A DNA stretch of 64,000 nucleotides from Moesziomyces globuligerus. Lineage: Eukaryota > Basidiomycota > Ustilaginomycetes > Ustilaginales > Ustilaginaceae. Position numbers and translations under genes: made by a program. Numbering within the stretch: the stretch's first letter is position 1; each line of letters starts with the position of its first letter. Under the pieces are notes generated by a model. That model ran no database searches, was not told the origin of the DNA, and saw only the letters and a list, made by a program, of their open reading frames with translations. Below are positions 29,309 to 40,483 of the stretch, in pieces. Location: positions 124,001-188,000 of the forward strand of contig JARVLF010000009.1 of assembly GCA_030849465.1 (NCBI GenBank). The letters run 5' to 3'.

Positions 29309-30061
29309 ATGCAGGCTCCTCACGAGGCAGAGGAGCACGCCAGGGGCTTTCTGCAGCGCCATTTGCGATTCGCCTCGTCCGCTCAGGCGGAGCGTCCGCA
29401 CGTGACGTTGACGTTTGCCGTCTCGCAGGATGGCAAGATCGCCGGTCCAGGCAAGGCGCAACTGGCGCTGAGCTGCACCGAGAGCATGCTCATGACGCAC
29501 ACGCTGCGGACGCTGCATGATGGCATCCTGGTCGGCATCGGTACTGTGCTCAACGACAATCCGCAGCTCAACGCACGCCTGCTGTCTCGACCACCGCCCG
29601 TGTCGGAGTTGCCGAGGCCGGTCGTGCTGGACTCACAATTGCGCCTGCCAGTCGACAGCAAGCTGGTCAAGAATCATGCGGCGGGGGTGGGAAGACAGCC
29701 GCTCGTGTTAGCATCCGAGGAGGCGAGTAATCAGCGCCGCTGCGAACTCGAGCAGGCTGGCGTCGAGGTGATCCAGATGCCGCTCCTGGACTGGACGTCC
29801 GTCTTGAAGCACCTTCGCGCCGCCGGCATCGAGAGACTGATGGTCGAAGGCGGGGCAGCGGTGATCGACAGCCTGATGCAAGAGCCGCAACACATCGATG
29901 CGCTGCTCGTCACCATTGCGCCTCTGGTGGTTGGGCCCGAAGGATTCGGCTTCTCGTCTCCGCTCCCGGACACCAACGCATTGCAACCACAAGCAGGCTG
30001 GTCAGCACCCGACCGCTCCTCCTTCGGCAAGGACGATGTGGTGCTGTGGCATCGGCCTTGA
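29309..30061 (+). CDS. RIB7: 2,5-diamino-6-ribosylamino-pyrimidinone 5'-phosphate reductase (riboflavin synthesis)
   Basis: This 250-residue, single-exon enzyme uses NADPH to reduce the ribosyl side chain in the second step of fungal riboflavin synthesis. The fold is dihydrofolate-reductase-like. PHVTLTFAVSQDGKIAG (30-46) is the N-terminal substrate and cofactor strand, DGILVGIGTVLNDNPQLNAR (70-89) the conserved nucleotide-binding block, and LMVEGGAAVIDSLM (about 182-195) the second glycine motif. Fungal reductases stand alone without the deaminase, as here. The ATG is the first in frame and gives a normal N-terminus. The long empty region begins just downstream. Confidence 0.93.
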   Translation: MQAPHEAEEHARGFLQRHLRFASSAQAERPHVTLTFAVSQDGKIAGPGKAQLALSCTESMLMTHTLRTLHDGILVGIGTVLNDNPQLNARLLSRPPPVSELPRPVVLDSQLRLPVDSKLVKNHAAGVGRQPLVLASEEASNQRRCELEQAGVEVIQMPLLDWTSVLKHLRAAGIERLMVEGGAAVIDSLMQEPQHIDALLVTIAPLVVGPEGFGFSSPLPDTNALQPQAGWSAPDRSSFGKDDVVLWHRP

Positions 30062-33000
30062 CTACATCAATCCGACAAGGCTTAGTCTTCCTCGTGGTTA
30101 GTAGTAAAGGGCCGCACGATAATCATCACTGGCTTGGTCTGCGATCGATGGAATCGCCGTCGGGCTCGATCGGGCGGCGATGGTCGATCCGGCGAGGGAC
30201 GGTCCAGGCTCGGTGAGATTGAGTGGCGTTGTCTTGAGCGGGCAGCTGCACGCATCGGAAAAAGCCGCGTGCGCAGTCGGAGCGAAGGTCGAACGCCCAA
30301 GGATGGGTGCTAGAAACGGTGGAATGGAGGGTCTTGGGTTGGACTGAGATGCGGAGAATCTACGGTAGCATGGTGCAGCCATCTGAGGCTGCGGCTGCGG
30401 AAACGCAGAAGGGCGTGATAGCGTCCAGACTGGTGGTATTTTTGACATTTCCAGTGCAGTCGTTGGGGCGCAAGAGGTCAAGCCGAGCTACAAGCTGCGA
30501 AAAGAGCAAATTCCAATGGCCCGAAACGGCGTTTCGGGACGCTAGACATTCTGGGTGCGCCAGCAAGCCGCTAAGGCCGTCCATGGCAGCGGTCCAACGG
30601 TTGCACCAGCTCGGACGTCCGCCGACCGAGTCGGGAGCAGCCGTAAACTTTCGGAATCACCACGGCCGATCAAGAAGAGTTGCGGCGAATGCTCGGCAGC
30701 CCGAGCCTGGACCTCGACTGCAGCTGACGATGAACGAGCACCATTGTATAGCAACGCCAGTCGACGTGTCGGCTCCTGCGACCGGTGTCTTGTTGGAGTG
30801 GGCCCAAAAGAGCGAGCGAGTCGGATTTCAGCCAGTTCCGCCGCAGCATGCACCATGGGCCTTTCTCAAACAAAGAGGCGCGCATCTGCAGGCAACGTAC
30901 AGCATTTCACGCCCAAACAATGGGTCAGGATCGACCGGACCGGACCGAACCCAACCCAACCCAACTTGATCGAATCCAACCAACGCGAGCCTCGTTGCGA
31001 GCGAATGTGGTGGAAGCTCCCGCCAACATTTCGGGGGCGGACTCTGAATTGCGTTCGACGCATGCACTTACCTTATGCCACTGCCAATGCAACAGAAAGC
31101 ACACATGGCTACTGCACCACGAGGCTTCATCCCATCTTGCAGATACGATAGACGTCCACTTTCTTGTCAGCATTCGCCGTGAGAGTCCAGGCCTAAGTCA
31201 AGTCAGCCAGTGGTGAGTCCTCGTGTGGTCAGAGGCACCGTGCAGAACTTACTAACCGTTGCCAACCATTGGTCCACCTCCTTGTTCCGCCGAGAGAGGT
31301 GCTCGACCTCTTTGTTGGGCCACATGCGTCAAAGAGCTGCACAGGTTCCCCGCCACAAGCTTCGACGACTCACGGTATTCCAATGGCATTGATCGCAAGG
31401 CTCGGTTCGCCCGTTGGAGGTTCGGATGCGGCGAATTCCGTCTGCACCGGCTTCACGCTACAGTATTCCGCCGTCCCGAATCGCGTCTCGAGGTGCACTG
31501 CGCCTGCGGCTACAAGGCAAGCCACGCTTATACCTAAGCGATCTGAGCCGATTTCCTGGGTGACCGGTCTCCGGACTCCGTAGTCTCTCCGACAGCGCCA
31601 CGTTCCTTGTTTGCAATATTTTTGTGTGTTTTTTCTTTTCGTCCTAGAATAAAAAAATGCGAGCCTCCTCAGGGTTTGTGCTGTCTTTGTACCACCATAC
31701 CGACCGTTGGGCAGCGCGCTGGTGCCAATGGCAGGGCGTGGAGTCAGGCGCATGAGCGGTCTGCCGAAGTCGTCGGAGCGTACCTGATGCCAAGAGAAAG
31801 CAATGAGATTCCTGCACAGGCACCATTCGGGCTCGTAGCCATCATGCGAGTCGGCGTGGGGGAGGGGGTGTAAATTTATTGTTGGTCGATTGGCGTGGAA
31901 AGCCTGGAAAGCCGAATGGCTCTACTTTGCTATTAAGCCTTCGGAAGGCGTGTCTGGGCTGCACCATGTCTCGGGAAAGGCAGCAGAGTGGCACTTCCGC
32001 TCAGCGCCCATTGTTGAGCATCCCTTCCGGGTGACAGAGTGGAAGGACAAAAGGCCAAAAAAGTCGGTACAGGATCGGTAGGGCAACTTCCGGAGCGCTT
32101 GTCATCAATACAGACCGGCTACAGACGCCGGAATCGCGGTGTGAGCGCTTGCCGACAGCGAAGCCGTCGGATACGCAGGATCGCTGCAGCGACCGCGTGA
32201 GCCCCCGTGAGAAGTTTATGCATCATGGGCACCCGCTGTGCCTGAGTCTTGCACGTGAGCTGGTGTTGCGACAGCGCTGTCTGGCCATTGCAGCGAAGCG
32301 CCACCTACTGTGGTGGGTATCATCAGCCAGAAGCACCGGAAGCACGTATTGGATTCGTTGTTGTTGTCGTCGCTGATGCTGATGATTTCGGTGTCAATGC
32401 TGTTCTTGCTGTTGATGCTGCTCTGTGGTCACGTTGCATAGACATGCCTGCGGTTCCTGCTGCGTTCGAACGGCTTTGAAAACGCTCCGAGGGAGCACGA
32501 GGGGATGGCCGTTGTTGATCTCGAAGCCAAGCGATTCCGATTCCGATTCCGTAGCCAAAGTAAGACGCGGGCCTAGCGCTGGCTGCAGCTATGCATTCTT
32601 GTCCGCACCGCACGCATCGGCGGCATTGTTCGCATTCCAGCGCTAAGAATTTTATTTGCAGAGTGCGCCACCGGAGCTGGCTGTCAGGACGCCGCCTCGG
32701 CGTTGGCTGCGAGCTTGGCACGCCTCGTCCCGTGGACCGAGCCAGACGCCGTAGGCACAATTGTGAATGCGTCGCTTAACCTAGCAAGCGAGGTGGACCG
32801 CACCGCCAACACGACAAGGCGAGTCGCCAAGCGATCTGCCTTGCAGCGCTCTGCCAGCCACCGGCGTCGGCGAATTTAGACACCTTGGCCGACTTTTGCA
32901 CTCGCTTGGCGGCGACTCGCGGCACGCTGCCCTCGGCACCACGAGCACAAATGCTATTTCTTGCTCGATCATCGTGCTAGCTGCTTCGTATGGTGGCAGA

Positions 33001-33660
33001 CGACCGACTGCGTGTTGACGCCATCAGGTCACGACGACAGATCGAATCGAACGCTGAGCTCAGCAGCGCCGTGATCTAAAATTTCGTAGCTGCAATGAGA
33101 TGCTCTTGAGCTTTCGGAAGCCGCTCGGAATGTTTCGAACGAGAGCGAGGCAATGCAGACCAGCGCAAGGGGAATGGCTCGGGGATCTGATTGGCGCTAG
33201 AGGGAGTTGCGGCCGTTGGTGTTGATTCGAGCCAAAGAGTGACGGCTGATCAGATTGTGCTGCACAATGGAAAACTTGTGCCTGAACTATTTTTCACGAG
33301 AACAATGGGCGATTCCCACGGTGGAAGAGCATTCAAGGCAGATCTGCTGGCAGCCATGGCCGAAAGCGGAGTGGGATCTGAGACACAGGGGGGATTGCTA
33401 ACGGCCGCTGAGCTTTGCACCGAGCGTTGCAGTAGCCCCCCCACGCCATCCCTTGAGCAGAGCAAGCGTGAGCAATGGCCGCCTCTTGCGTTGCGTCGGA
33501 TATTCTGCATTAGTCCGTCGGTGCCAAGACATCCATGTTGACGGACTCGAGAAGCCTCGATGGGTTCGGTTGCGGGTGGCGAATGCATGATGCCCGTCGG
33601 CCGGAGCGCGTGTTCAGTCGGACAGCGATTCTCGTGCAGAAGGGCTTTCAGGCAGCAGGC

Positions 33661-33699
33661 AGCGCTTTCAGGCAGCGCTTTCTGGCAGCGCTTTCAGGC
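33661..33699. repeat. 13-bp tandem repeat, three copies
   Basis: Unit agcgctttcaggc, three copies with one mismatch (c/t), preceded by a partial copy from about 33644. Confidence 0.85.
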
Positions 33700-34150
33700 A
33701 GATCTCACATTGCCGCCTGCACCGGGAGCCGTACGCCCAGCCTATTGCTCGCAACAAGCTCATCAAGAGTGCCGAACGAGACCCGGATACGCCGCTGCAT
33801 GGAGTTGCAGCGGCTCCCGCGCAATGCCGTCCGGGCGTCTCGCGCCTCTAGACCCTTGAGGGCCATCGGGCCAGCCTGACGCTGCATTCACATCGCTGCG
33901 GCTCCGTCCAGATTTTAGCGCCACACCCTGTCGCAACCGCAACCGAGGCTTTGCAGGACGAGGAATGAAGATTGGGGCTGGCACGTTTTGGCTCTTGCAT
34001 ACGGATCTCGGTCGTGCTTGCAGCCATGCTGGAAACCAAGCTGACAGCAGCTGGCCCATGTGGAGGAGAGCTGCCACTGTCGGTTGCTTACCTTAGCAGC
34101 CGGTCTTCCGGTGTCTGAGCTGCAAGAGCGCAGAGGCACGAGGACGACGA

Positions 34151-34174
34151 GGCAAGGCGAGGCAAGGCGAGGCA
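34151..34174. repeat. 10-bp tandem repeat
   Basis: Unit ggcaaggcga, two full copies and a partial third. Confidence 0.8.
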
Positions 34175-34429
34175 GTTCGAGATCTCCGAAGCGCGCTCTA
34201 CGCTGGCTTGCAGTCGGCAGGCCCTATTGGACCGATTCCGACGCGGGAAGCAAAGCTCGGGCTGTCGAGCGCCATAGTTGTTGCATCCCGAACTGCTCGA
34301 ACTCGTCGAGATTTGCTCAACCGAAACCTCGACACGGAAACCTCGACGCGTCACCTTTGGTTGTCGCACTTTTGCGCGGCGCTGCCTGTTCAGCTGCTTG
34401 GCCGCAGCCGAGCTGCGTGACTTGTGCTA

Positions 34430-34463
34430 GGCTGCTAGGCAAGGCTGCTAGGCAAGGCTGCCG
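34430..34463. repeat. 13-bp tandem repeat
   Basis: Unit ggctgctaggcaa, two copies with flanking partial copies. Confidence 0.8.
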
Positions 34464-34520
34464 AGGGGCGTCATCTGATTCTACAAGCTCACACCCGGCA
34501 ATCTGGGAATGCGGGCTTCC

Positions 34521-37247
34521 GATGCTCGCCTCGCCCTCTCCCTTTTGAAGCACCGCTCGTCCATCGCCATCATCATCAGCTTGCTTTGACACCAGAATTC
34601 GCCTCTCCCCAATTCACCGCCCCTTGGCCTTGCTTTGCTTTAGCCGCCCGGCCACGGCCTCACACCGGCGTCACGCCCAACCAGCGTCACGCCCATCCCC
34701 GTCTCCGCTAGATGCACATTCATGCTTCTCCCGCTAGGCTTGATCCCTGTCTTAGCTATAGTACTCGACTCTGGTGTGCTCCACTGTACAGTAGCTGGCT
34801 CGACCCTAGCCTCGCTTCGGTCGTGTCTGACATGTGCTCATCCTCCTTCTCTACTCGTTCCCGCGCTAGTCACGCCTCGCCTGTGCCTCATCCCCCGCCT
34901 CGATCATGCGGCCCTTTGTCCAAGCGGCTTCCTACTGTAGACCCACCCGTCTCGACCGTCCTGCTCGAACCAGCCGTGTTCCTGCTGAATCTCAAACCTT
35001 CGCACATCAAGCTCCGCTCCTGTTCTTCTTTGTTGTGTCCACCCGCTTGGGCCTTTGACTGTGCTCCTTCAGCATCGGAACTCGTGCCATCGACTTCCGC
35101 CCCTTCGGCTGGGCTCAGGTGCCTCTCGACACTTGTACCTATCATTCCGCTATTCACCCCAACATGCTTCCCTGCGCTTCCCTTCTGGGTCAAAGCTGGT
35201 TGGGTGGCCCACATCCGACTGCGCGCACCCGTGCGTCACTCTCTCCCTCCTTCCCGCCTCGCCTTGTGATGTGTTGCTCTTTGTCTTTCGCCTGTGCTCA
35301 TGCCGCACAATCCCCATCCCTGCATCTCGGCTCGAGATCTGGCTCCTTGTGACGCTTGCTGCTTTCACTCAGATCCCCTGGTCTCGTCTGCTTCATTGCT
35401 TCGTAGCGTGGTCCTTTTTTGGATTGCTTGCTAGCATCCAGCATCTTGCCCACAGCTTTTCACATGACCAGGCGCATGGCGGGTGTTGAGCCATCATGCC
35501 TGCCTTTCTATTCCGAGTGCCTGGTAGCAAGCGGCTCCCGACGTCTTCCCTCTCGCCACCAGGTTTACCAGTCATGCTGTAATGGAGCGAGACCCTGAAA
35601 GGGACTGCCACCCGGATTCTCAGACTTTACTGCTTCGCCTCGCATCGAAGCGCACCCTTCTGCATCCGTGTGGTTCACCCCGGTATCCTCACTCATTCGT
35701 GCATCCGACAAACCTTCCATTGTCCTCCTCGTCGCTGTGCATCCCAAACCCGTCCTCATGCCGCCCCCTCGACTGAAATGTTGTCATCCACCATCACAAT
35801 ATAGTCTCGCGCATCTCACACGCACCATCCCATCCAAAGCAGCTCTGTCCGCATCCATCCTTGATTCAGCCAACCCGTCACTGTCACTTGTCGGAAGGCG
35901 CCAAGCTCATTGCGCTCAAGGTCCCTTGCTATCGGTTCAGGTGGGCTGTACCTGTAGGAGCCAGCCAGCGTCTCTCTTGTCCCATCTCTAGACCTTCATC
36001 CTCTACAGCGCCCACCTGCGGTTCCTGACATCGTCCGACTCCCACTGCCTTTCCCATTCACCATTGTCGACCCCTGCGTTTCGGCCAGCTGATGCGTATC
36101 CTTCATCTGCAAACACCCACCCACCAGCCTGACAGCCAAAGCTCGCCGCCTTACGTTCCCGCTCGAATCTCTGGCACTTCTGATTCTCGAGTACGCGCGC
36201 CTCTTTTCTGATATCCCACCCTTACGGCGCCAAGCTGACATGGAAGTCATTTCGAGGTCATTGTCGTAAGTAGCAAAGGCATCTTCGAGTCCCACCATTC
36301 GTCGTTACACGCAGATCTGAGAGCGACCGGCGGGCGCGTGAGAGGACGCCGACCTTCATCTGGCGCCCCAAGAACATCATTTCTACCCGGAAATTCGGTC
36401 GGTGGGGGCGCCGAGCACCTCACCCTCCTCCCATCTTAGGTGGGGGGTGGAACGTGCTCCCAGACGCAGATCATGCTGCTGCCTGGTTATCGCGCAGTGC
36501 TGGGGCATCCTACGCCGCCACTCATCGGCGTGACGCGCACTTGATGCGCACGCTGCGGACACGCTGGCATGCTTCATTACGCTGCTCGTCCTCTCAGATC
36601 TGACTCTCAGTCCGCACGGACGCTGAAGCATATCAGCAAGCTCACCTTCGCTCGCCTTGGCCTGCCTTCTCCGCCCTGTTCTCGCTCGATTCTGTGTCCG
36701 AATGCGCTGGTGATCTCACTTGGTCCGACTGTAGGAGCAAGATCGGATACCTGGAACCATACCGCCCCTTCGCGAACGTCTCTGACTCGGTAAGTGCGCG
36801 CCGTCGCCCAGAGCTCTTATCCACGCTTCCCGAAATGATGCGGGCCATTGTCCAGCAAGCCCCTGGCCACCGCCAGCCTTATGAATTCACGGCCGCCTTC
36901 TGCATCGTTGCATCGTTGCTGCCTTCTCTGGTTCTGGCGAGGCGGTGGCCGCTCGCACGCATTCTGCTGGCGGCTAGCGCGTCCCTTTCCTCATCCACGG
37001 GACTGCACAGCTTCGACCCCGCAGAGACAATGCCTTGACTTGCAGCTAAGACGTGATGGTACGATCAAATCAGATTGACTGACCTCTCGCTGCTCGCACC
37101 TTTGTTTCCTTTTGATCCGCTTTTGAATGATCGTCCCGTCCCCTACCATTCTTGCTTTCCGCCCCGCCCCTCTTAACAATCCGGTGCTTTTGTCTCTTCT
37201 CTGAGTAGCTTGCTCGCATCCCCAGAGGCACATTGCTTCCAATTGGC
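34521..37247 (+). promoter_or_regulatory. Pyrimidine-rich upstream and probable long 5' leader of the HMG-box gene
   Basis: About 2.7 kb on the + strand are markedly rich in C and T, in contrast to the region on the left. Frames here (for example 34712-35269) are Ser/Pro/Leu-rich by composition and have no protein likeness. Several GTAAGT donors (about 36266 and 36790) and a strong acceptor at 37207 point to transcribed, spliced leader rather than empty spacer. This is inferred from composition and splice signals. Confidence 0.5.
36790..37208 (+). other. Probable 5'-UTR intron of the HMG-box gene
   Basis: The donor G|GTAAGTGCG is at 36790. A CTTAAC-type branch at about 37172 is followed by the pyrimidine tract tttgtctcttctctg and a TAG acceptor at 37206-37208. 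Removal leaves a ~39-nt leader before the ATG. At 419 nt it is longer than the coding introns in this window. Confidence 0.5.
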
Positions 37248-39131
37248 ATGGCGCAACCGGGTTATGGCCTGGGCTCCGGGCCGTCTCGCTCCGGTCAGTA
37301 CTATGATGACGCTCTCAGCCAAAGTCGTCATGGCTACGACGACCTGGCTGTCGCAGGCGTGCCTTCTGGAGGCTTGGGCAGATCCAACGCAGCCTACGTC
37401 GATAGCAGCTCGCTCTTCACAGCCCCTTCGTCATCTTACGACCATGAGGGGGCCTTGCGTGCCAACATGAATGCGCAGCCTCCACTCAACATGCATCCTA
37501 GCAGCCTCAACGATCCCACCTCGCACGTTCACTACAGCCCCTTCCTTTCACAAGAGCATACTGGCTATGCTCAGCACGGTCAGCCTAGCTCTCACATGGG
37601 CAAGTCCGCATCGTTGCACCTCAACCACACTTCTCATCACGCACAACAGCAGCACCAGCATCACCAGCAGCACCAGCATCATCAGCATAACCAACACCAC
37701 CCAAATCTCTATCATCATCACGCACGGCATCCCACGGACCACCACTTGTCCATGTCCATGTCTGGCGACCTTGCCGGCTCCCATAGCGCGGGCATGCATC
37801 ATGCATTCGCACCTCACGACCAGCACGCGAACTCCGGGCAGCATGTCGACTATTCCCTTGCCACATTCGAGGCCGAGTCCAAGGCGGCAAATCGCCCGCA
37901 GGAGACCGAACAGCACACGCCCCGACCGCCAAACGCCTGGATCCTGTACCGCTCGCAGAAGTACCATGAACTGCGGGAGCAGCAGCGCACGGCCCAGGCC
38001 CAGGACGGCTCAACCGAGAAGCCCAAGTCGCAGGCCGAGATCTCGCGCATCATCTCGCGCATGTGGCAGAACGAGAGCAATGCGGTCAAGCACAAGTTCG
38101 AAGCGCTCGCAGACGAGAAGAAGCTCGCGCACCAGAGAAAGTATCCCCACTATCGCTACCGGCCCAAGAAGAAGACCAAGACCGCCAAGCCGACTGCGGC
38201 TGGCCCTAGCCATTCCCAGCAGCGCGGAGAGCCCAGCGAGGCCGACATGCACGGCATCAAGAGGGAGCCCGGTATGGCCTTGCTCAACACGTACCAAGAT
38301 CGCCAGGGCTCGGATGAGAAGGCGATGGGGGGTTTTCCGCATCTCTCGCCTCCGCAGAACATGAGGCGGTGCTCGCCCGACTGGAAACGCCCAGTGGCGT
38401 ATCAAAGCGTCTCAAACTTTCACCACGACCAAGAGGGTGGTGAGGCTATGTCGCACAGAAACCTGACGCTCGGCAAGGAGCGTGGCGACCAGCAAGCATC
38501 CATGAAGCACATGCGGACCGTCTCCGGATCTGGATCGAACTTCGAAGGGGCATCGGTGTCCTACATGAGCTCGCGCATGCACCCGTACGGCGATCGACCG
38601 AGCCACCTGATGCGGATGGAAAGCCCGAGATCGGATATCCTATGCGACGGACAGCAGTCGCCGGCGACGTATCCGGGCAGCCACTGGCCCGAGCTGCCGT
38701 CGGTGGGCACCTCATCGCCAGGAAGCTATCTGGAGGGTCTACGAGGTGGAGCGAGCTCGTGCGCCGGGCTCGGCGGCCGCCAGACGCCGACGTCGTCGAT
38801 GCTGGCTACGGATGCTGCGAGCGACACTGCGTCGCTGATGACCCTCTCGCCGCTCCAGCGGCCGTCGATCCCTTCCCAGCACCTGCCCCAGGCCATGGTC
38901 GGCCTCCAAGGTGATCTCAGCCTCGCGAACCTGGACAGCACGGCCGCAGGGACTGGTTACGCAGGCCCCGTCTCGGGCTTTCGCACTTCGCCCCTGGCGA
39001 CGCACGCGAAGCGCTTCGGAGCGTTCGGCGAAACGAGACCCGAGATGCCCAGCGGCATGACGATGCCTGGCACCAACCATCGCCACGTGCCCGAGACCTT
39101 CAATGCCCATCCGCGCCTCCAGCCCGAATAG
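37248..39131 (+). CDS. HMG-box (MATA type) transcription factor
   Basis: A single coding exon, 627 residues. The HMG box lies at about 224-305, opening RPPNAWILYRSQKYHELREQ and continuing through AEISRIISRMWQNES and a basic end YPHYRYRPKKKTKTAKP. The RPPNAWILYR opening is typical of the mating-type and sexual-development HMG group (Ste11, Prf1, Mat2-like regulators). The box bears a ~13-residue insert (TAQAQDGSTEKPK) between helices 1 and 2. Upstream is a His/Gln-rich segment (about 130-170); the rest is Ser/Pro/Met-rich and likely disordered. It should bind AT-rich DNA in the nucleus. The frame begins five codons earlier only with TTG, so the ATG at 37248 is chosen. Which named smut HMG factor it corresponds to cannot be decided from sequence alone. 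Confidence 0.88.
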   Translation: MAQPGYGLGSGPSRSGQYYDDALSQSRHGYDDLAVAGVPSGGLGRSNAAYVDSSSLFTAPSSSYDHEGALRANMNAQPPLNMHPSSLNDPTSHVHYSPFLSQEHTGYAQHGQPSSHMGKSASLHLNHTSHHAQQQHQHHQQHQHHQHNQHHPNLYHHHARHPTDHHLSMSMSGDLAGSHSAGMHHAFAPHDQHANSGQHVDYSLATFEAESKAANRPQETEQHTPRPPNAWILYRSQKYHELREQQRTAQAQDGSTEKPKSQAEISRIISRMWQNESNAVKHKFEALADEKKLAHQRKYPHYRYRPKKKTKTAKPTAAGPSHSQQRGEPSEADMHGIKREPGMALLNTYQDRQGSDEKAMGGFPHLSPPQNMRRCSPDWKRPVAYQSVSNFHHDQEGGEAMSHRNLTLGKERGDQQASMKHMRTVSGSGSNFEGASVSYMSSRMHPYGDRPSHLMRMESPRSDILCDGQQSPATYPGSHWPELPSVGTSSPGSYLEGLRGGASSCAGLGGRQTPTSSMLATDAASDTASLMTLSPLQRPSIPSQHLPQAMVGLQGDLSLANLDSTAAGTGYAGPVSGFRTSPLATHAKRFGAFGETRPEMPSGMTMPGTNHRHVPETFNAHPRLQPE

Positions 39132-39747
39132 CACAACAAGACGATTCGATTGCACGCACAAATAGTTCCCAGCAAAGCACTACAATTCTCCGCTAATAAC
39201 ATCTGCTCGTTCCATTAGGCAGCGGCTGCGACCTTGTGACTTTGTGGCCAGGAGAAGAGGGAGGGAAAGGGGAGGAGGTGGTTACGGGAGGGGGAGGTAA
39301 GCGCAAGGGGAAGGCAGGAAGGAGGTCGTATCGGGCCGTGAAGACGAAAGGGAGTGAATGACGAATCCCAAATTACGTTAAATCATGAGGAAATGGGGAG
39401 GGCGGCATGATCACGGGACGGCAGCGGGGGCGAGTGGGAGGGGAGTTGGATGGCTTCGCATGGCGACGTGGGCGTGAGACTTTGATCTCGACAGCGATCA
39501 GAAGTGCAGATCTGTGATGGACAGCGGAAAAGGCGGATTCGGGCATCTCGGCTGGGTTTGAGTCGAAGCATGTTACGCCGCACCTCACCCACCTTTTTTT
39601 TTTTTTTAAAAAAAGGCGGAAGACTGTTAGAGCTGGGTTGAAACTGCTCCACATACTGGGGGTGGAGTGTGCGTTTGGACTCGTCACCCTTCTTGTCCTC
39701 GATCCACACTGATCCGCACCGCCTCTGCTCCGGCCACACTCGCAATC
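39132..39747. promoter_or_regulatory. RUB1 promoter region and HMG-gene 3' region
   Basis: About 615 bp. It holds a purine-rich block at 39245-39360 (gggagg repeats) and a T14-A7 tract about 135 bp before the RUB1 ATG. No coding frame. Confidence 0.6.
39594..39614. promoter_or_regulatory. Poly(dT:dA) tract upstream of RUB1
   Basis: Fourteen T followed by seven A. Poly(dA:dT) tracts exclude nucleosomes in fungal promoters; the position fits such a role for RUB1. It can also fold as a short hairpin (T7/A7). Confidence 0.5.
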
Positions 39748-40211
39748 ATGTTGATCAAGGTCAAGACGCTTACTGGCAAAGGTAAGCTCGAAACTCCACA
39801 CTGGCGTTTTCGATCGAAGAAGAAGAAACTGACCGAGATGGGATGCGTTGGGGGATGTTGGGTAGAGATCGAGCTCGACATTGAGCAGACGGACAAGATC
39901 CAACGCATCAAGGAGCGCGTAGAGGAAAAGGAGGGCATCCCACCAGCTCAGCAACGCCTCATCTTTGGCGGAAAACAGATGTAAGCTCTTCCCACCCCCA
40001 ATCACGATGCACAATACTGCATGGGAAGACATGCTGACCCTGATGTTGGACTTGGGGGTTAGGCACGACGAAAAGACCGCAAAGGACTTTGGCGTCGAAG
40101 GCGGCAGCGTTCTCCATGTAAGTTCCGATCCCATCCGAAAGCGACGCTGGACATATGCTGATAAGTTCGCTCGGATCGCAGCTTGTCTTGGCGCTTCGAG
40201 GCGGCCTGTAA
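39748..40211 (+). CDS. RUB1: NEDD8/Rub1 ubiquitin-like modifier
   Basis: Four exons (39748-39781, 39866-39980, 40063-40117, 40182-40211) encode 77 residues. It starts [20 protein letters not shown]; the middle has [19 protein letters not shown], and the end is [12 protein letters not shown]. These are near-perfect NEDD8 features: Ile44-patch residues, ALRGG tail and Ala at the position that is Arg in ubiquitin. The conjugation-ready Gly-Gly is followed by a single Leu, so a C-terminal hydrolase must remove one residue. It modifies cullins. All introns (84, 82 and 64 nt) have GTAAG donors and CTGAC/CTGAT branch points. Because the exons are short, a single-frame search sees only a hybrid of exon 2 and intron. 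Confidence 0.96.
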
Positions 40212-40483
40212 GCTGGCGCGTCTACCCCATGGCGTTTCCAGATCCTGTACCATAGGCCACCCACCACGTCCGCATTCAAACATCCTAGACCTCCGCCCGC
40301 CAAGGAACAATCTGACTGGATCACAAAGTCGCCCGCGCACGCCGACACCGCCCAGGCTCCACGCGCATTCTCACGGCTCAACTCGGACGCAGACAGCCTC
40401 ACTCGGCGAGTCTCAGGAAGCTGTTTCTACAGTCTGATTTCCCACATGTGCGCCGGTGCTTCAGCACGGGCATCCGGTGCAGT

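Larger units (their letters stand above)
30062..34520. other. 4.5-kb gene-poor stretch with short tandem repeats
   Basis: No frame resembles a known protein; the longest are 100-220 codons, overlap on both strands and have biased composition. Visible structure: CCCAAC-type repeats near 30950-30965, an AT-rich patch at 31615-31660, a 13-bp repeat at 33661-33699, a 10-bp repeat at 34151-34174 and a 13-bp repeat at 34430-34463. No terminal repeats or transposase-like frame were found, so a recent mobile element is not supported. A non-coding RNA or decayed element could be hidden here. Confidence 0.5.

Noticed and set aside
30098..30481. Possible small gene on the - strand (about 95 codons from an internal ATG)
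   Set aside because: No family likeness, no upstream exon with clear splice signals and only weak compositional sense; kept as a possibility for transcript checks.
34712..35269. 185-codon frame on the + strand
   Set aside because: Ser/Pro/Leu content is explained by the C/T-rich DNA; no motif and overlapping frames are also open.
31000..37247. Pheromone-response elements upstream of the HMG gene
   Set aside because: On reading I did not find the ACAAAGGGA element in either orientation, so an assignment as Prf1 or a Prf1-regulated gene is not supported.
30062..37247. Transposon or LTR remnant
   Set aside because: No long terminal repeats, inverted ends, target duplications or reverse-transcriptase or transposase-like frames were seen by eye.
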